64,000 nt of DNA from Planctomycetes bacterium MalM25 (lineage in GTDB: Bacteria; Planctomycetota; Planctomycetia; Pirellulales; Lacipirellulaceae). This document shows positions 25,448 to 36,817 of this stretch, piece after piece. The notes under the pieces are model-generated. The model ran no database searches. It had not been told where the DNA came from and worked only from the letters and a program-made list of their open reading frames with translations. The first letter of the stretch is position 1. Every line of letters starts with the position of its first letter. The stretch is taken from NCBI GenBank assembly GCA_007745835.1, contig CP036424.1:3769968-3833967 (forward strand), read 5' to 3'. A program made the position numbers and the translations under genes.

Positions 25448-26569
25448 TCAATACACCCCAACGGTCGTCCCGCCCTGCAGCTTGCTGAAGGGGCGTACGC
25501 CGCTGATGCCGTCCCAGGGGTACGCCGCGCAGGGGGGCTCGCGTTCGCCCTCGTCGCGCTCCAGGAAGCCGGGGACGAAGAACTCCTTGGTGAGCGTCGT
25601 CAGCTTGCTGCGGCCCGTCTCGCCGTAGCCAACGACACGGTCCGTGTCGTCGAAGTCGACGCACTCCAGCACCGCCCGTGGCTGCGGCGCGTGGTACGTG
25701 ATCTTGTACGCGTTCTCAGCGGTGACCGGCTCGCTGCACGCGAGGCCCATCAGCGTGTTGCCATAGGTCGGCGTCATATAGACACCGCTCTCCTCGGGCG
25801 GACCGCCGAACAGCTCCTCAACGCAGAACTTCGTCCACTGCGGCGTGAACTCCGTGCCGCCGGAGAAGATGCCGGTGATGCCGCACTCGGCGAGGCTCGT
25901 GCCGCGCTCTTCGAGCTCGAGGCAGAGCGCTTCGATCAGCTTCGGCGTGCCGAACAGGCACTTCACGTCGTGCCCGGCGGTGAGGATCGTGATCGCCTGA
26001 TCGATGCAGTGCTGCTTGTACGCGTTCGCTTGCTCGATCCAGCCCTTCTTCAGGCACTTGATGACCCACCGCGGGTCGAGGTCGATGCAGAAGCAGATCC
26101 CCTGCCGGTGCTGCGCGAGGTGCTCAACGGCCAGACGCAATCGCCGCGGGCCGCTCGGGCCGAGCATCAACCAGTTCGCGCCCGGCGGGAAGTACTGGTC
26201 GGGGAGCGTGTCGCTGAAGAGGGAGTAGTCGGTGCGGAAGTCATCGATCGCGATCCGGCTCTTCGGCACGCCCGTGGTGCCGCCGGTCTCGAAGACGTAG
26301 ACCGGCTTATCGGCGAGGCCCTTCGGCACCCATCGCCGGACCGGCCCGCCGCGTAGCCACTCGTCCTCGAACTCGGGGAACTTCTTGAGGTCGTCGTAAC
26401 AGGTGACCTCGGTGAGCGGGTCGAACTTCAGCTCCGACTTTTTTTCGAGCCAGAAGGGACACCCCGTCGACTCGTGGAAGTGCCAGGCAACGGTCTCGAC
26501 GGCGTGGGCGTCGAGCGCCGCGCGGGCCTCGGCGGCGGCGGATTCCGAGGGGGGTTCTGCAGAGGACAT
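25448..26569 (-). CDS. LuxE-like acyl-protein synthetase / phenylacetate-CoA-ligase-like enzyme
   Basis: A 373-residue adenylate-forming enzyme. ETGGTTGVPKS at residues 94-104 is the AMP-binding loop, and FSGGTEFTPQWTKFCVEELFG and MTPTYGNTLMGLACSEP correspond to the active-site regions of phenylacetate-CoA ligases and LuxE. The long C-terminal lid of classic acyl-CoA synthetases is absent, as in LuxE. Next to a LuxC-like reductase, this suggests a two-protein carboxylic acid reductase: acid to acyl-AMP to enzyme-bound thioester to aldehyde. Whether the acid is fatty or aromatic cannot be told. The ATG at 26569 lacks a good ribosome site; an upstream start at 26638 is possible. Confidence 0.75.
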   Translation of the reverse strand: MSSAEPPSESAAAEARAALDAHAVETVAWHFHESTGCPFWLEKKSELKFDPLTEVTCYDDLKKFPEFEDEWLRGGPVRRWVPKGLADKPVYVFETGGTTGVPKSRIAIDDFRTDYSLFSDTLPDQYFPPGANWLMLGPSGPRRLRLAVEHLAQHRQGICFCIDLDPRWVIKCLKKGWIEQANAYKQHCIDQAITILTAGHDVKCLFGTPKLIEALCLELEERGTSLAECGITGIFSGGTEFTPQWTKFCVEELFGGPPEESGVYMTPTYGNTLMGLACSEPVTAENAYKITYHAPQPRAVLECVDFDDTDRVVGYGETGRSKLTTLTKEFFVPGFLERDEGEREPPCAAYPWDGISGVRPFSKLQGGTTVGVY

Positions 26570-26674
26570 AGCGCGGACAGGACAGGGACTCAGGAGCGGG
26601 TATCCCTGCACGATAGAGCGAGCACGACGCGCCGGCAACGGCCCCAGAAAGGGCGACTCAGCCGGACGCTCCGC

Positions 26675-27139
26675 TCACTCTTGCCCTTCGTCGGCCGGCG
26701 GGGCGCCGCCGCCGAGCTGGGCGAGCGCCTGGATGACGCCGTTCAGGTGCGCCAAACGCGGCCCGTAGCGATCGACGAACTCGGTGAGCATGAACTCGCC
26801 GTACGCCATCTCTTCGCCCGATTCGCGGACGTCGTCGGTCAGACGCTCGAGGTAATCGGCCTGCACGCCGCTGAGGGTCTCGGCCGCCTCGCGGCAGCTG
26901 TCGGCCAGATCGGGGTTCGCGTCACGCCAGCGCTGCATCTCGTCACGACGGTGGCGTTGCTGAGCGGTCATGGCGCCGACCAGCTCTTCGAGCAACTCGT
27001 TGGTCCGGTCCTGGGCCGTGAGCACGTCGCGGAGTAACTCGGTCTGCTCCTCGTGCGGGGTCACGTGCGTCGGCCGCTGAGAGCCGGTCGTCACGTCGAC
27101 TTGAGAGAACAGGGAAGGCACCGTGCTTTTTTCGGACAT
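26675..27139 (-). CDS. Conserved-looking helical protein of unknown function
   Basis: A 154-residue soluble protein, mostly charged alpha-helix. The segment EEQTELLRDVLTAQDRTNELLEELVGAMTAQQRHRRDEMQRW has heptad spacing and is probably a coiled coil, followed by a helical region ending in a Gly/Pro-rich tail. No domain is recognised. It starts at ATG 27139 and precedes the LuxE-like gene by about 105 bases on the same strand, so it may share its transcript, but nothing ties them functionally. Confidence 0.65.
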   Translation of the reverse strand: MSEKSTVPSLFSQVDVTTGSQRPTHVTPHEEQTELLRDVLTAQDRTNELLEELVGAMTAQQRHRRDEMQRWRDANPDLADSCREAAETLSGVQADYLERLTDDVRESGEEMAYGEFMLTEFVDRYGPRLAHLNGVIQALAQLGGGAPPADEGQE

Positions 27140-27636
27140 CGACCAGTCGTGATGGCTATGGCGTGCCGGCGACGCCGGCGGCGGATCAAAAGACAGCGTT
27201 CAGCGCTTCGCAAGCGGTGGCGGCTTAAGCACCACGTTAACAAGCCGAGCCGGCTGGGCAACGGGCGCGGAGCCACCACGGGAAAGTTCTTGAGGGCGGC
27301 GAGGAGGGAAAGAGGTGTGGGGCAAGAAATACGAGCGTCAATGACGGCGGCTCGTGGCGGGAGCTTTGCCGGCGATTCAAACAGTTTAATAAGGGCTCGC
27401 GGCTTGATCCAGCTTCTGGCGGAGATCGTTCTGGGCTTGCCAGCGGAATCGCCCCCCCCGAGCTCAGCGACGCCGGCGCTGCTGGCGCCGTTGGCCCGGA
27501 TCTTGCGGGTAATAACGGTCCCTAAAGGGAGAGGCGCCCTGCTCCCGATGCTAAGGGGTGCCGCCTGCCCCACGAGGAGAGGCTGCGCACCCCCCGATTG
27601 GCCCCCTCGAAGCATCTACGACGCCCCGAGACCGAA
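27140..27636. other. Gap of about 500 bases without an assignable gene
   Basis: The flanking genes diverge, so promoters lie here. Both strands have open frames, but they show repeated Arg runs and poor third-position bias and are not convincing. A plus-strand frame from about 27152 gives a very basic peptide (RRRRRRIKRQRSALRKRW); it could be a small RNA-binding protein but lacks a ribosome site. GC-rich hairpin-forming sequence near 27455-27595 could belong to a structured RNA, not identified. Confidence 0.3.
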
Positions 27637-28095
27637 GTGACGATCCCAACCGACTCTCGCCGACCGACGTTCGGCTACCTGCTGGTGGTCGAGGACGACC
27701 GCTACGGCTTCACCGGCGGGCTGCTGGTGGTCTGTGAGCGTGGACGCCCCCTCGAGTTCCACTGCACCGAACCCGTGCTCCCCAACCGAGCGGAGCAGAT
27801 CCTCTTCGGACCGACGCTCCGCAACTACGTCTGCGGCGATCAGATCGGCGGCGCCCTGCTTGCGAAGGCGAAGCTCCCGGTCACCTGCCTCCTCACACTC
27901 GACGAGGCGGCCGCCCAAGCGGGCCGCGCCGCTGGCGTGCCGACGCACGTCCTGAGCGACAACGGTCAGACCCCCGACGCCATCCTGCCGCTCGCCGAAG
28001 CGATCGACCCGACCGAGCCGTTCGAACGCGTCCGAGAAGCGATCCGCGAAGCGCACCGTCTCGACAGCGGAGGCGACGAACGTGCCGCCGCTTGA
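27637..28095 (+). CDS. Uncharacterised protein upstream of the SNF2 helicase
   Basis: About 152 residues with alternating beta and helix: FGYLLVVEDDRYGFTGGLLVVCERGRPLEFHCTEPV at the start and FERVREAIREAHRL at the end. No family is recognised. GTG at 27637 is a likely start; a TTG at 27598 is an alternative. Its 3' end overlaps the SNF2 start by 14 bases, so the two are very probably translated from one message and may work together. Confidence 0.65.
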   Translation: MTIPTDSRRPTFGYLLVVEDDRYGFTGGLLVVCERGRPLEFHCTEPVLPNRAEQILFGPTLRNYVCGDQIGGALLAKAKLPVTCLLTLDEAAAQAGRAAGVPTHVLSDNGQTPDAILPLAEAIDPTEPFERVREAIREAHRLDSGGDERAAA

Positions 28096-29869
28096 ACGTG
28101 TCGAGGTGAGCGTCCCGGTGTCGTGGTCGGCGCGAAACGAAACGCCCACGACGCGCGGCACACCGTGCCAACTGACCGAAGCGGTCACGTTCAACGATCG
28201 GGCGTCGACCGAGGATATTGGAAAGGGCCAGCCCTTCGTGGTGAGCCTGCCGCGGCCCCAGCTGCGCGTGCGGACAGCCGGCGCCGTGCTGCCAGACGGG
28301 CACGCCTGGCTCGCCCAGGGCTCTAGGCCAGCCCCGCCCCAGGCGGCGCCTCCGGGTGACGGCTCTCACCCAGCAAAGCGTAGAGAGCCGAACCGCTCCA
28401 ACAAGAAGCCGACCCGCATCCGCCCGCCGGCGGACATGGTGAAGTTGGAAGACCGGTTGCTCTGCCTGCTGCAACCTCCACTCGAATCGCTCCTGAAGGC
28501 CGAGTCGCTGCCGATGCCCTTCGAGCCTTTCGATTACCAGATGGAAGGGGTCGCCTTCCTCTGCCCTCGGCGGCACGCCGTGGTGGCGGACGAGATGGGC
28601 CTCGGCAAGACGATGCAGTCGATCACCTCGATCCGCGTTCTCGCCCACCGGGGCGAGGTGCGGCGTGTCTTGCTGGCCTGCCCGAAACCGCTGGTGACCA
28701 ACTGGCGTCGCGAGCTCGCCATGTGGGCTCCGGAGCTGTCGATCTCGATCATCGAGGGCGCCCCGGCGCGGCGTGAGTTCGCTTGGCGGGAGGGGACTTC
28801 GCTCGTGACGCTCGTCGGTTACGAGACCCTGGTCCGCGACGCCGCCCTCGCCGCTGAACGACCGTACGACTTGGTGGTGCTCGACGAATCGCAACGCATC
28901 AAGAACCCGAACGGCGCTACGAGCGCCGCCGTGCGGGGCGTCACGCGCGAGCGGAGTTGGGCCCTGACCGGCACGCCGATCGAGAACTCGCTGGACGACC
29001 TCGTGGGGATCTTCGAGTTCGTCTCGCCCGGGCTATTGCGTCAGGGGATGAAACCGAGCGCCGTTGGCGCCGCGGTGCGCGACACGGTCATCCGGCGAAC
29101 GAAGGACATGGTCCTCGACGATCTGCCGCCCAAGCTGGTGCGCGACGAGCCGATCGACCTCACGCCCGAGCAGTGGGAGACCTACCAACTCGCCGAGGAC
29201 GAAGGCGTCGTGCGGCTGAGGTCGCTCGAGGAGGGCCCCGAGAAAGAGCTGCCGATCCGCCACGTCTTCGAGCTGGTGCTCCGGTTGAAGCAGATCTGCA
29301 ACTTCGATCCCGCGACCGGTTCCAGCGCGAAGCTGGAACGCCTGGAGGCCGACCTCGAAGAGTGCGTCGCTTCGGGGCGGAAGGCGATCGTCTTCAGCCA
29401 GTGGGTCGATTCGATCCAGCGGATCGCCGAGCGGCTCGGCAAGCACGGTGCGCAGCGCTACGAGACCGAGCAATACCACGGCCGCGTCCCGCACCGCCGT
29501 CGCGACGCGGTGCTCGATCGGTTCAAGAACGACCCGAACTGCCCGGTCCTCTTGATGAGCTACGGGGCGGGGAGCGTCGGGCTCAACTTGCAGTTCGCGG
29601 GGTACGTCTTCCTGTTCGATCGCTGGTGGAACCCGGCGGTCGAGGACCAGGCGATCAACCGCGCGCACCGCATCGGCGCCGCCGGACCGGTCACCGTGAC
29701 CCGCATGCTCGCCAGCGGGACGATCGAGGAGCGGATCGATCAGATCCTCCGGCAGAAGCGGGAGCTGTTCGACGAGGTCTTCCGCGACGGCGTGGGGCAC
29801 GGCTCCGCCGGACTGTCGCGTGACGAGTTGATGGGCCTCTTCCCGCTCCGCGGCCCGCGGGCCGCTTGA
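28082..29869 (+). CDS. SNF2-family DEAD/DEAH-type helicase
   Basis: Up to 595 residues. The SNF2 ATPase core is complete: motif I DEMGLGKT near residue 170, motif II DESQ in LVVLDESQRIKN, motif III SWALTGTPIEN, motif V SYGAGSVGLNLQFA and motif VI DQAINRAHRIGA. These proteins use ATP to translocate on double-stranded DNA and remodel bound proteins; bacterial members include RapA-like and repair-associated types. The first about 118 residues are Pro/Arg-rich and unlike the rest, and an in-frame ATG at 28436 would give a 477-residue protein. The GTG at 28082 is kept because it overlaps the upstream gene. Confidence 0.88.
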   Translation: MPPLERVEVSVPVSWSARNETPTTRGTPCQLTEAVTFNDRASTEDIGKGQPFVVSLPRPQLRVRTAGAVLPDGHAWLAQGSRPAPPQAAPPGDGSHPAKRREPNRSNKKPTRIRPPADMVKLEDRLLCLLQPPLESLLKAESLPMPFEPFDYQMEGVAFLCPRRHAVVADEMGLGKTMQSITSIRVLAHRGEVRRVLLACPKPLVTNWRRELAMWAPELSISIIEGAPARREFAWREGTSLVTLVGYETLVRDAALAAERPYDLVVLDESQRIKNPNGATSAAVRGVTRERSWALTGTPIENSLDDLVGIFEFVSPGLLRQGMKPSAVGAAVRDTVIRRTKDMVLDDLPPKLVRDEPIDLTPEQWETYQLAEDEGVVRLRSLEEGPEKELPIRHVFELVLRLKQICNFDPATGSSAKLERLEADLEECVASGRKAIVFSQWVDSIQRIAERLGKHGAQRYETEQYHGRVPHRRRDAVLDRFKNDPNCPVLLMSYGAGSVGLNLQFAGYVFLFDRWWNPAVEDQAINRAHRIGAAGPVTVTRMLASGTIEERIDQILRQKRELFDEVFRDGVGHGSAGLSRDELMGLFPLRGPRAA

Positions 29870-30069
29870 GCGACTCGACGGGTCGGGCAAGCCCTGCGGT
29901 TTGCTCCTGCTGCACCGACGCCAAAGTCGCTGGATCCTGGTCAAGCCGGACGACCGCATGGAAATGCAGCCCGCCGAAGACCGATTGGTGTGCGAATCGG
30001 CCTCGTCGCGCGCCGAATCGAGAAGTTGGACGCTAGCACTCGGTCCCTCCCTCGGTTCAGGCGCAGAGC

Positions 30070-30552
30070 ATGACCATCGCCAAATCAATCGCCCACAGCG
30101 TCATCTTGGCGTTGCTCGCGACGACCCCCTGTTGGGGGCACGCGCCGGGGTACTGCTCGGACCCGGTGGTGACGCACACCAACGGGATGCGTCTCGCCTC
30201 GAGCACGTCACTGCGCAACCATAACGTCTACTGGCGCTGCGACGGGGGGCACATCGGCTACTGCGACGGCAAGCTGCACGGGCCCTGTCGCGATTCCTGG
30301 CGGACGCTGGGCACACGCTGCCACGGCCGCTTCTACCCGCCCCACACGCCAATGGGCCCGACCGGGTCGCAAACGGCGCACTCCGCGGACGGGATGGAAT
30401 ACGAGCAGAGCGAATCCTTGGGCGTGCTCACCTCGGACGGCCCGCGTCCCACGACCCAATCCCCCCGCCTGCTCGGCCCCGCCACGCCGGCGGCCGGCGG
30501 TGGCATCCAGGACGCGCTCCAGGCGATCGGCCTCGGCGCCGCTGGGGGCTGA
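30070..30552 (+). CDS. Small secreted Cys/His-rich protein
   Basis: A 160-residue protein with signal peptide (MTIAKSIAHSVILALLATTPCWG). The mature N-terminal half has six Cys and several His (GYCSDPVV, WRCDGGHIGYCDGKLHGPCRDSW, RCHGRFYPPH), suggesting disulphides or metal binding outside the cytoplasm; the C-terminal half is Pro/Gly/Ser-rich and probably disordered. No family is recognised. A clear terminator follows at 30682-30723. Confidence 0.65.
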   Translation: MTIAKSIAHSVILALLATTPCWGHAPGYCSDPVVTHTNGMRLASSTSLRNHNVYWRCDGGHIGYCDGKLHGPCRDSWRTLGTRCHGRFYPPHTPMGPTGSQTAHSADGMEYEQSESLGVLTSDGPRPTTQSPRLLGPATPAAGGGIQDALQAIGLGAAGG

Positions 30553-30681
30553 TGCCTCCGCGGCGCACGAGAAGCGGCGCCGCCGGAAAAACGTCGGGAT
30601 TCCTATCAACGCGGCGTGCCCCGATAACCGATATCACCCACGGGAGGGCGAAACACGGCTCGTGTTTTGCTTCAGGACAAG

Positions 30682-30723
30682 GGTCGTGACAGGTCGACGG
30701 ATCGGCCTGTCACGACCTTTTTT
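30682..30723 (+). terminator. Rho-independent terminator
   Basis: A perfect 12-bp stem (GGTCGTGACAGG at 30682-30693 with CCTGTCACGACC at 30706-30717) is followed by six T. It ends transcription of the secreted-protein gene; on the other side the TPR gene converges with its stop at 30751. Confidence 0.9.
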
Positions 30724-30750
30724 CATGCCCACGGTCGTTGCGCTCGGGCC

Positions 30751-32133
30751 TCAGAGCGTGCCGAGGATCTTCTCGGCTTCGGACCGCTTGATGAAGATGC
30801 CCTGATCGTTCTTCAGCGCCGACTCGATCAGGCGTTTGGCGTTGACCTTGTCGTCGCGGGCCAGCAGCACCTTCGCTAACAAGAAGCTGCCGTCCGGGCT
30901 CAGCGCGCCCCCCTGCAAGCCTTGCTGCAACGCCCTGGTCGCGTTGCGGGCGTCGCCGGTCTGGTAGAGCACCCACGCCAGCGTGACGTTCACGTCCGGG
31001 TTGTTCGTGTTGACTTGGCGATTGAGCGTCGCGAACTGCACGGCGCGGCGTTTATCGGCTTCGTCGCTCGACTCAATCAGGGTGAGCGCCAACTGGTTCA
31101 GAACATCGCGGTTCGACGGCGTAAGCGCCAACGCTTGCATGAGGTGCTGCTCGGCCTTCTTCAGGTCGCCTTGCATGCGGGCGGCGACCCCCGATAGGAG
31201 CCAGACGCTCTCCGATTCGCCGGCGGCGCCACGCGCCTTCTGGAGGATCGACTCCGCCTTGTCGAGCTGACCCGCCTTCACCAACGCTTGGGCGTAGGCG
31301 ATGAGCGTGGTCTTGTCGCTGCCGCTCTCACGGAACGCCTGCTCGAAGGCCTCCATGGCGCGGGCCGTCTTGCCGTTGCTGCTGTACAGCAGCGCGGCGG
31401 AGACGTAGGGACTGGGCAACGATTTGTTCAGTTCCTTGGCGGTCTTGAACTCGTCGAAGCCCTCGCGATCCTTCGCATCGTCCTGGTACTTGAAGAGGAC
31501 GTTGCCGAGGTTCTGGTGCGCCGAGGCGTTGTCCGGGTCTTGCTCGAGCCACTTGCGGAGATCGGCCTCAGCCTTCTCCCAGTTCTTACGGCGTTGGGCG
31601 ATGATCGCGCTGCCGCGGTACGCGCGGATCTGAAACTGACGCTTCCGCTTGGCGTTGGCGTTGTACGACTCGATCAGAGCGACCGCCTTGTCGAACAGCG
31701 CGTCCGCTTCGATCGTCCGCTGACCCGAAAGGGCGTCCTCAGCCAGCATCAGGAAGGGCTCGGGATCGTCGCCCGAATCCTCTTGGACCGCCTGCTCCAG
31801 GGCGGGCCGGACCCCTTTGCTGTTGCCCGCGAGCAACTGCAACTTGGCCATCAGCACCCCAACGGGGGGCAACTTCGGATTCTTCTGAACCGCTTGCTCT
31901 AAGAAGGCCCGCGCGCCGATCTGGTCGCGGTTGCGGAACCGCTGGATCGCCTCGCCGACGGCGCTGTACCGGGCGTCGTCGGCGTTGCTGACGCTATCAC
32001 CGATCAGGGCTTCCGCCGTAAGACGACCCGCCGGCGCGGGGGCATCCGGGGCCTGAGCGACGGCCAACTGGGCCAACGAGGAAATAATCAGCAAGGCCAC
32101 TAAGTAGCCGCTGCGAGAAAGCGATGCCTGCAT
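30751..32133 (-). CDS. Exported TPR-repeat protein
   Basis: A 460-residue protein with a signal peptide (YLVALLIISSLAQLAVA) and then tetratricopeptide repeats over nearly its whole length. Units such as KAEADLRKWLEQDPDNASAHQNLGNVLF, ARAMEAFEQAFRESGSDKTTLIAYAQAL and KAEQHLMQALALTPSNRDVLNQLALTL have the Ala/Gly/Pro spacing of TPRs. It probably acts as a periplasmic scaffold. ATG 32133 follows AGAGG and gives the signal peptide directly. It is divergent from secA with 525 bases between. Confidence 0.85.
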   Translation of the reverse strand: MQASLSRSGYLVALLIISSLAQLAVAQAPDAPAPAGRLTAEALIGDSVSNADDARYSAVGEAIQRFRNRDQIGARAFLEQAVQKNPKLPPVGVLMAKLQLLAGNSKGVRPALEQAVQEDSGDDPEPFLMLAEDALSGQRTIEADALFDKAVALIESYNANAKRKRQFQIRAYRGSAIIAQRRKNWEKAEADLRKWLEQDPDNASAHQNLGNVLFKYQDDAKDREGFDEFKTAKELNKSLPSPYVSAALLYSSNGKTARAMEAFEQAFRESGSDKTTLIAYAQALVKAGQLDKAESILQKARGAAGESESVWLLSGVAARMQGDLKKAEQHLMQALALTPSNRDVLNQLALTLIESSDEADKRRAVQFATLNRQVNTNNPDVNVTLAWVLYQTGDARNATRALQQGLQGGALSPDGSFLLAKVLLARDDKVNAKRLIESALKNDQGIFIKRSEAEKILGTL

Positions 32134-32658
32134 GAGAACCTCTAGGAAGTCGGGCCCCGCCGCGGAGCGGAGACGGCCGTGGACGCGTGAAAAGCAAGAC
32201 GACACAACGAGTTACGGTCGATCGCCCGGCAGGTGAGTCGTTCTGAACACGCCCCGAGTTCCCAGGGCGCGGCGACTGCAAGCTTACCGCAACCCCCGCT
32301 TATGGGCAGGGTCATGGAACGAAGGTTGCAACGAGAATGTGATCCCCCGGACGGTGTGCCGCGGGACCGTGCGGGTTGCGCCGCCGCTGCGGGCTCGTGA
32401 ACGGTCCTGGCGGTCAACGTTGACCGCCGACGCAAGCGGCTATAAAGTTATGATTCACAAGCATTTACGACGGACGAGACCCCTCACAAGACGCCCCACG
32501 CGGACCCCCCGGGCGTCGCCGGCCCGCCGACGGGCCCGCTGACGACCCATCGGGGCGGATCGAAACGATCCGGCCACCTTGGCAGCCCTCCGTGTCCCTT
32601 GGCAGGCTCTCGCCGCCTTACCCCCCGCTATCCTCGCTACCCCCCGCTCTGGCTCGCC
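32134..32658. promoter_or_regulatory. Divergent region before secA with a perfect 20-bp palindrome
   Basis: No gene is seen in these 525 bases. GGCGGTCAACGTTGACCGCC at 32409-32428 is a perfect palindrome, and TATAAAG at about 32440-32446 just downstream resembles a -10 element in a locally AT-richer patch. The arrangement suggests an operator controlling either the TPR gene or secA, but the regulator is unknown. Confidence 0.4.
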
Positions 32659-36369
<3,711 letters not shown>

Positions 36370-36378
36370 AGGAAGCGA

Positions 36379-36408
36379 ACCGCAGATGAACGCCGATGAA
36401 CGCGGATG
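36379..36408 (+). repeat. CCGCAGATGAACGC repeat at the left side of the barstar gene
   Basis: ACCGCAGATGAACGCCGATG and following, same family as 19872-19901. It supplies the probable ATG start (36386) of the next gene and is inverted relative to the copy at 36760-36791. Confidence 0.75.
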
Positions 36409-36754
36409 TGGTTCGACGAGACAGACCGTTATTGCTATCGATTGCACTTCGATAACAGACGAAGAGTCGTTGCACGTGGTCTTCAGCAAGACGTTCGGTT
36501 TTCCTAATTTCTACGGGAAAAACTGGAACGCCTGGATTGACTGCATGAGCTATCTCGACGAGCCGGATGCATGCATGACTACCGTGCATGTGGATCCAGG
36601 TAAAGTTCTAGTCCTACAACTAGACAACGCTGAATCCTTACGGCAACAGAACAAAGAGCTATACGATTCAATAATCGAGTGCTCTGCCTTTGTTAACTAC
36701 CGTCGCCTCGAACAAGGCGATCCAGCTATCCTAGCTGTTTCGTTCAGCAGCTAA
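36386..36754 (+). CDS. Barstar-like ribonuclease inhibitor
   Basis: A 122-residue acidic protein. VIAIDCTSITDEESLHVVFSKTFGFPNFYGKNWNAWIDCMSYL fits the barstar fold: the FGFPNFYGKNWNAWIDC block corresponds to the family's conserved F-P-x-x-Y-G-x-N-x-D-A region, including an acidic residue for the nuclease active site. Barstars neutralise barnase-type RNases, but no barnase-like gene is nearby. Codons are much richer in A and T than those of secA and waaA on either side, and inverted copies of one repeat family flank it, both suggesting transfer. The first few residues are encoded by the repeat; AAGGAAG upstream can serve as ribosome site. Confidence 0.75.
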   Translation: MNADERGCGSTRQTVIAIDCTSITDEESLHVVFSKTFGFPNFYGKNWNAWIDCMSYLDEPDACMTTVHVDPGKVLVLQLDNAESLRQQNKELYDSIIECSAFVNYRRLEQGDPAILAVSFSS

Positions 36755-36759
36755 GATCG

Positions 36760-36791
36760 ATATCCGCGTTTATCTGCGTCCCTCTGCGGTT
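36760..36791 (-). repeat. Inverted copy of the CCGCAGATGAACGC repeat, right of barstar
   Basis: TATCCGCGTTTATCTGCGTC and following is the inverse of the 36379-36408 element with a few changes. It starts five bases after the barstar stop codon. Confidence 0.75.
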
Positions 36792-36817
36792 CCAACCACC
36801 CCGGGAAAGGACTCCCG

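Noticed and set aside
23940-25628. 562-codon plus-strand open frame opposite the LuxC-like gene
   Set aside because: It is a shadow of the ALDH-fold gene and has no recognisable motif or ribosome site.
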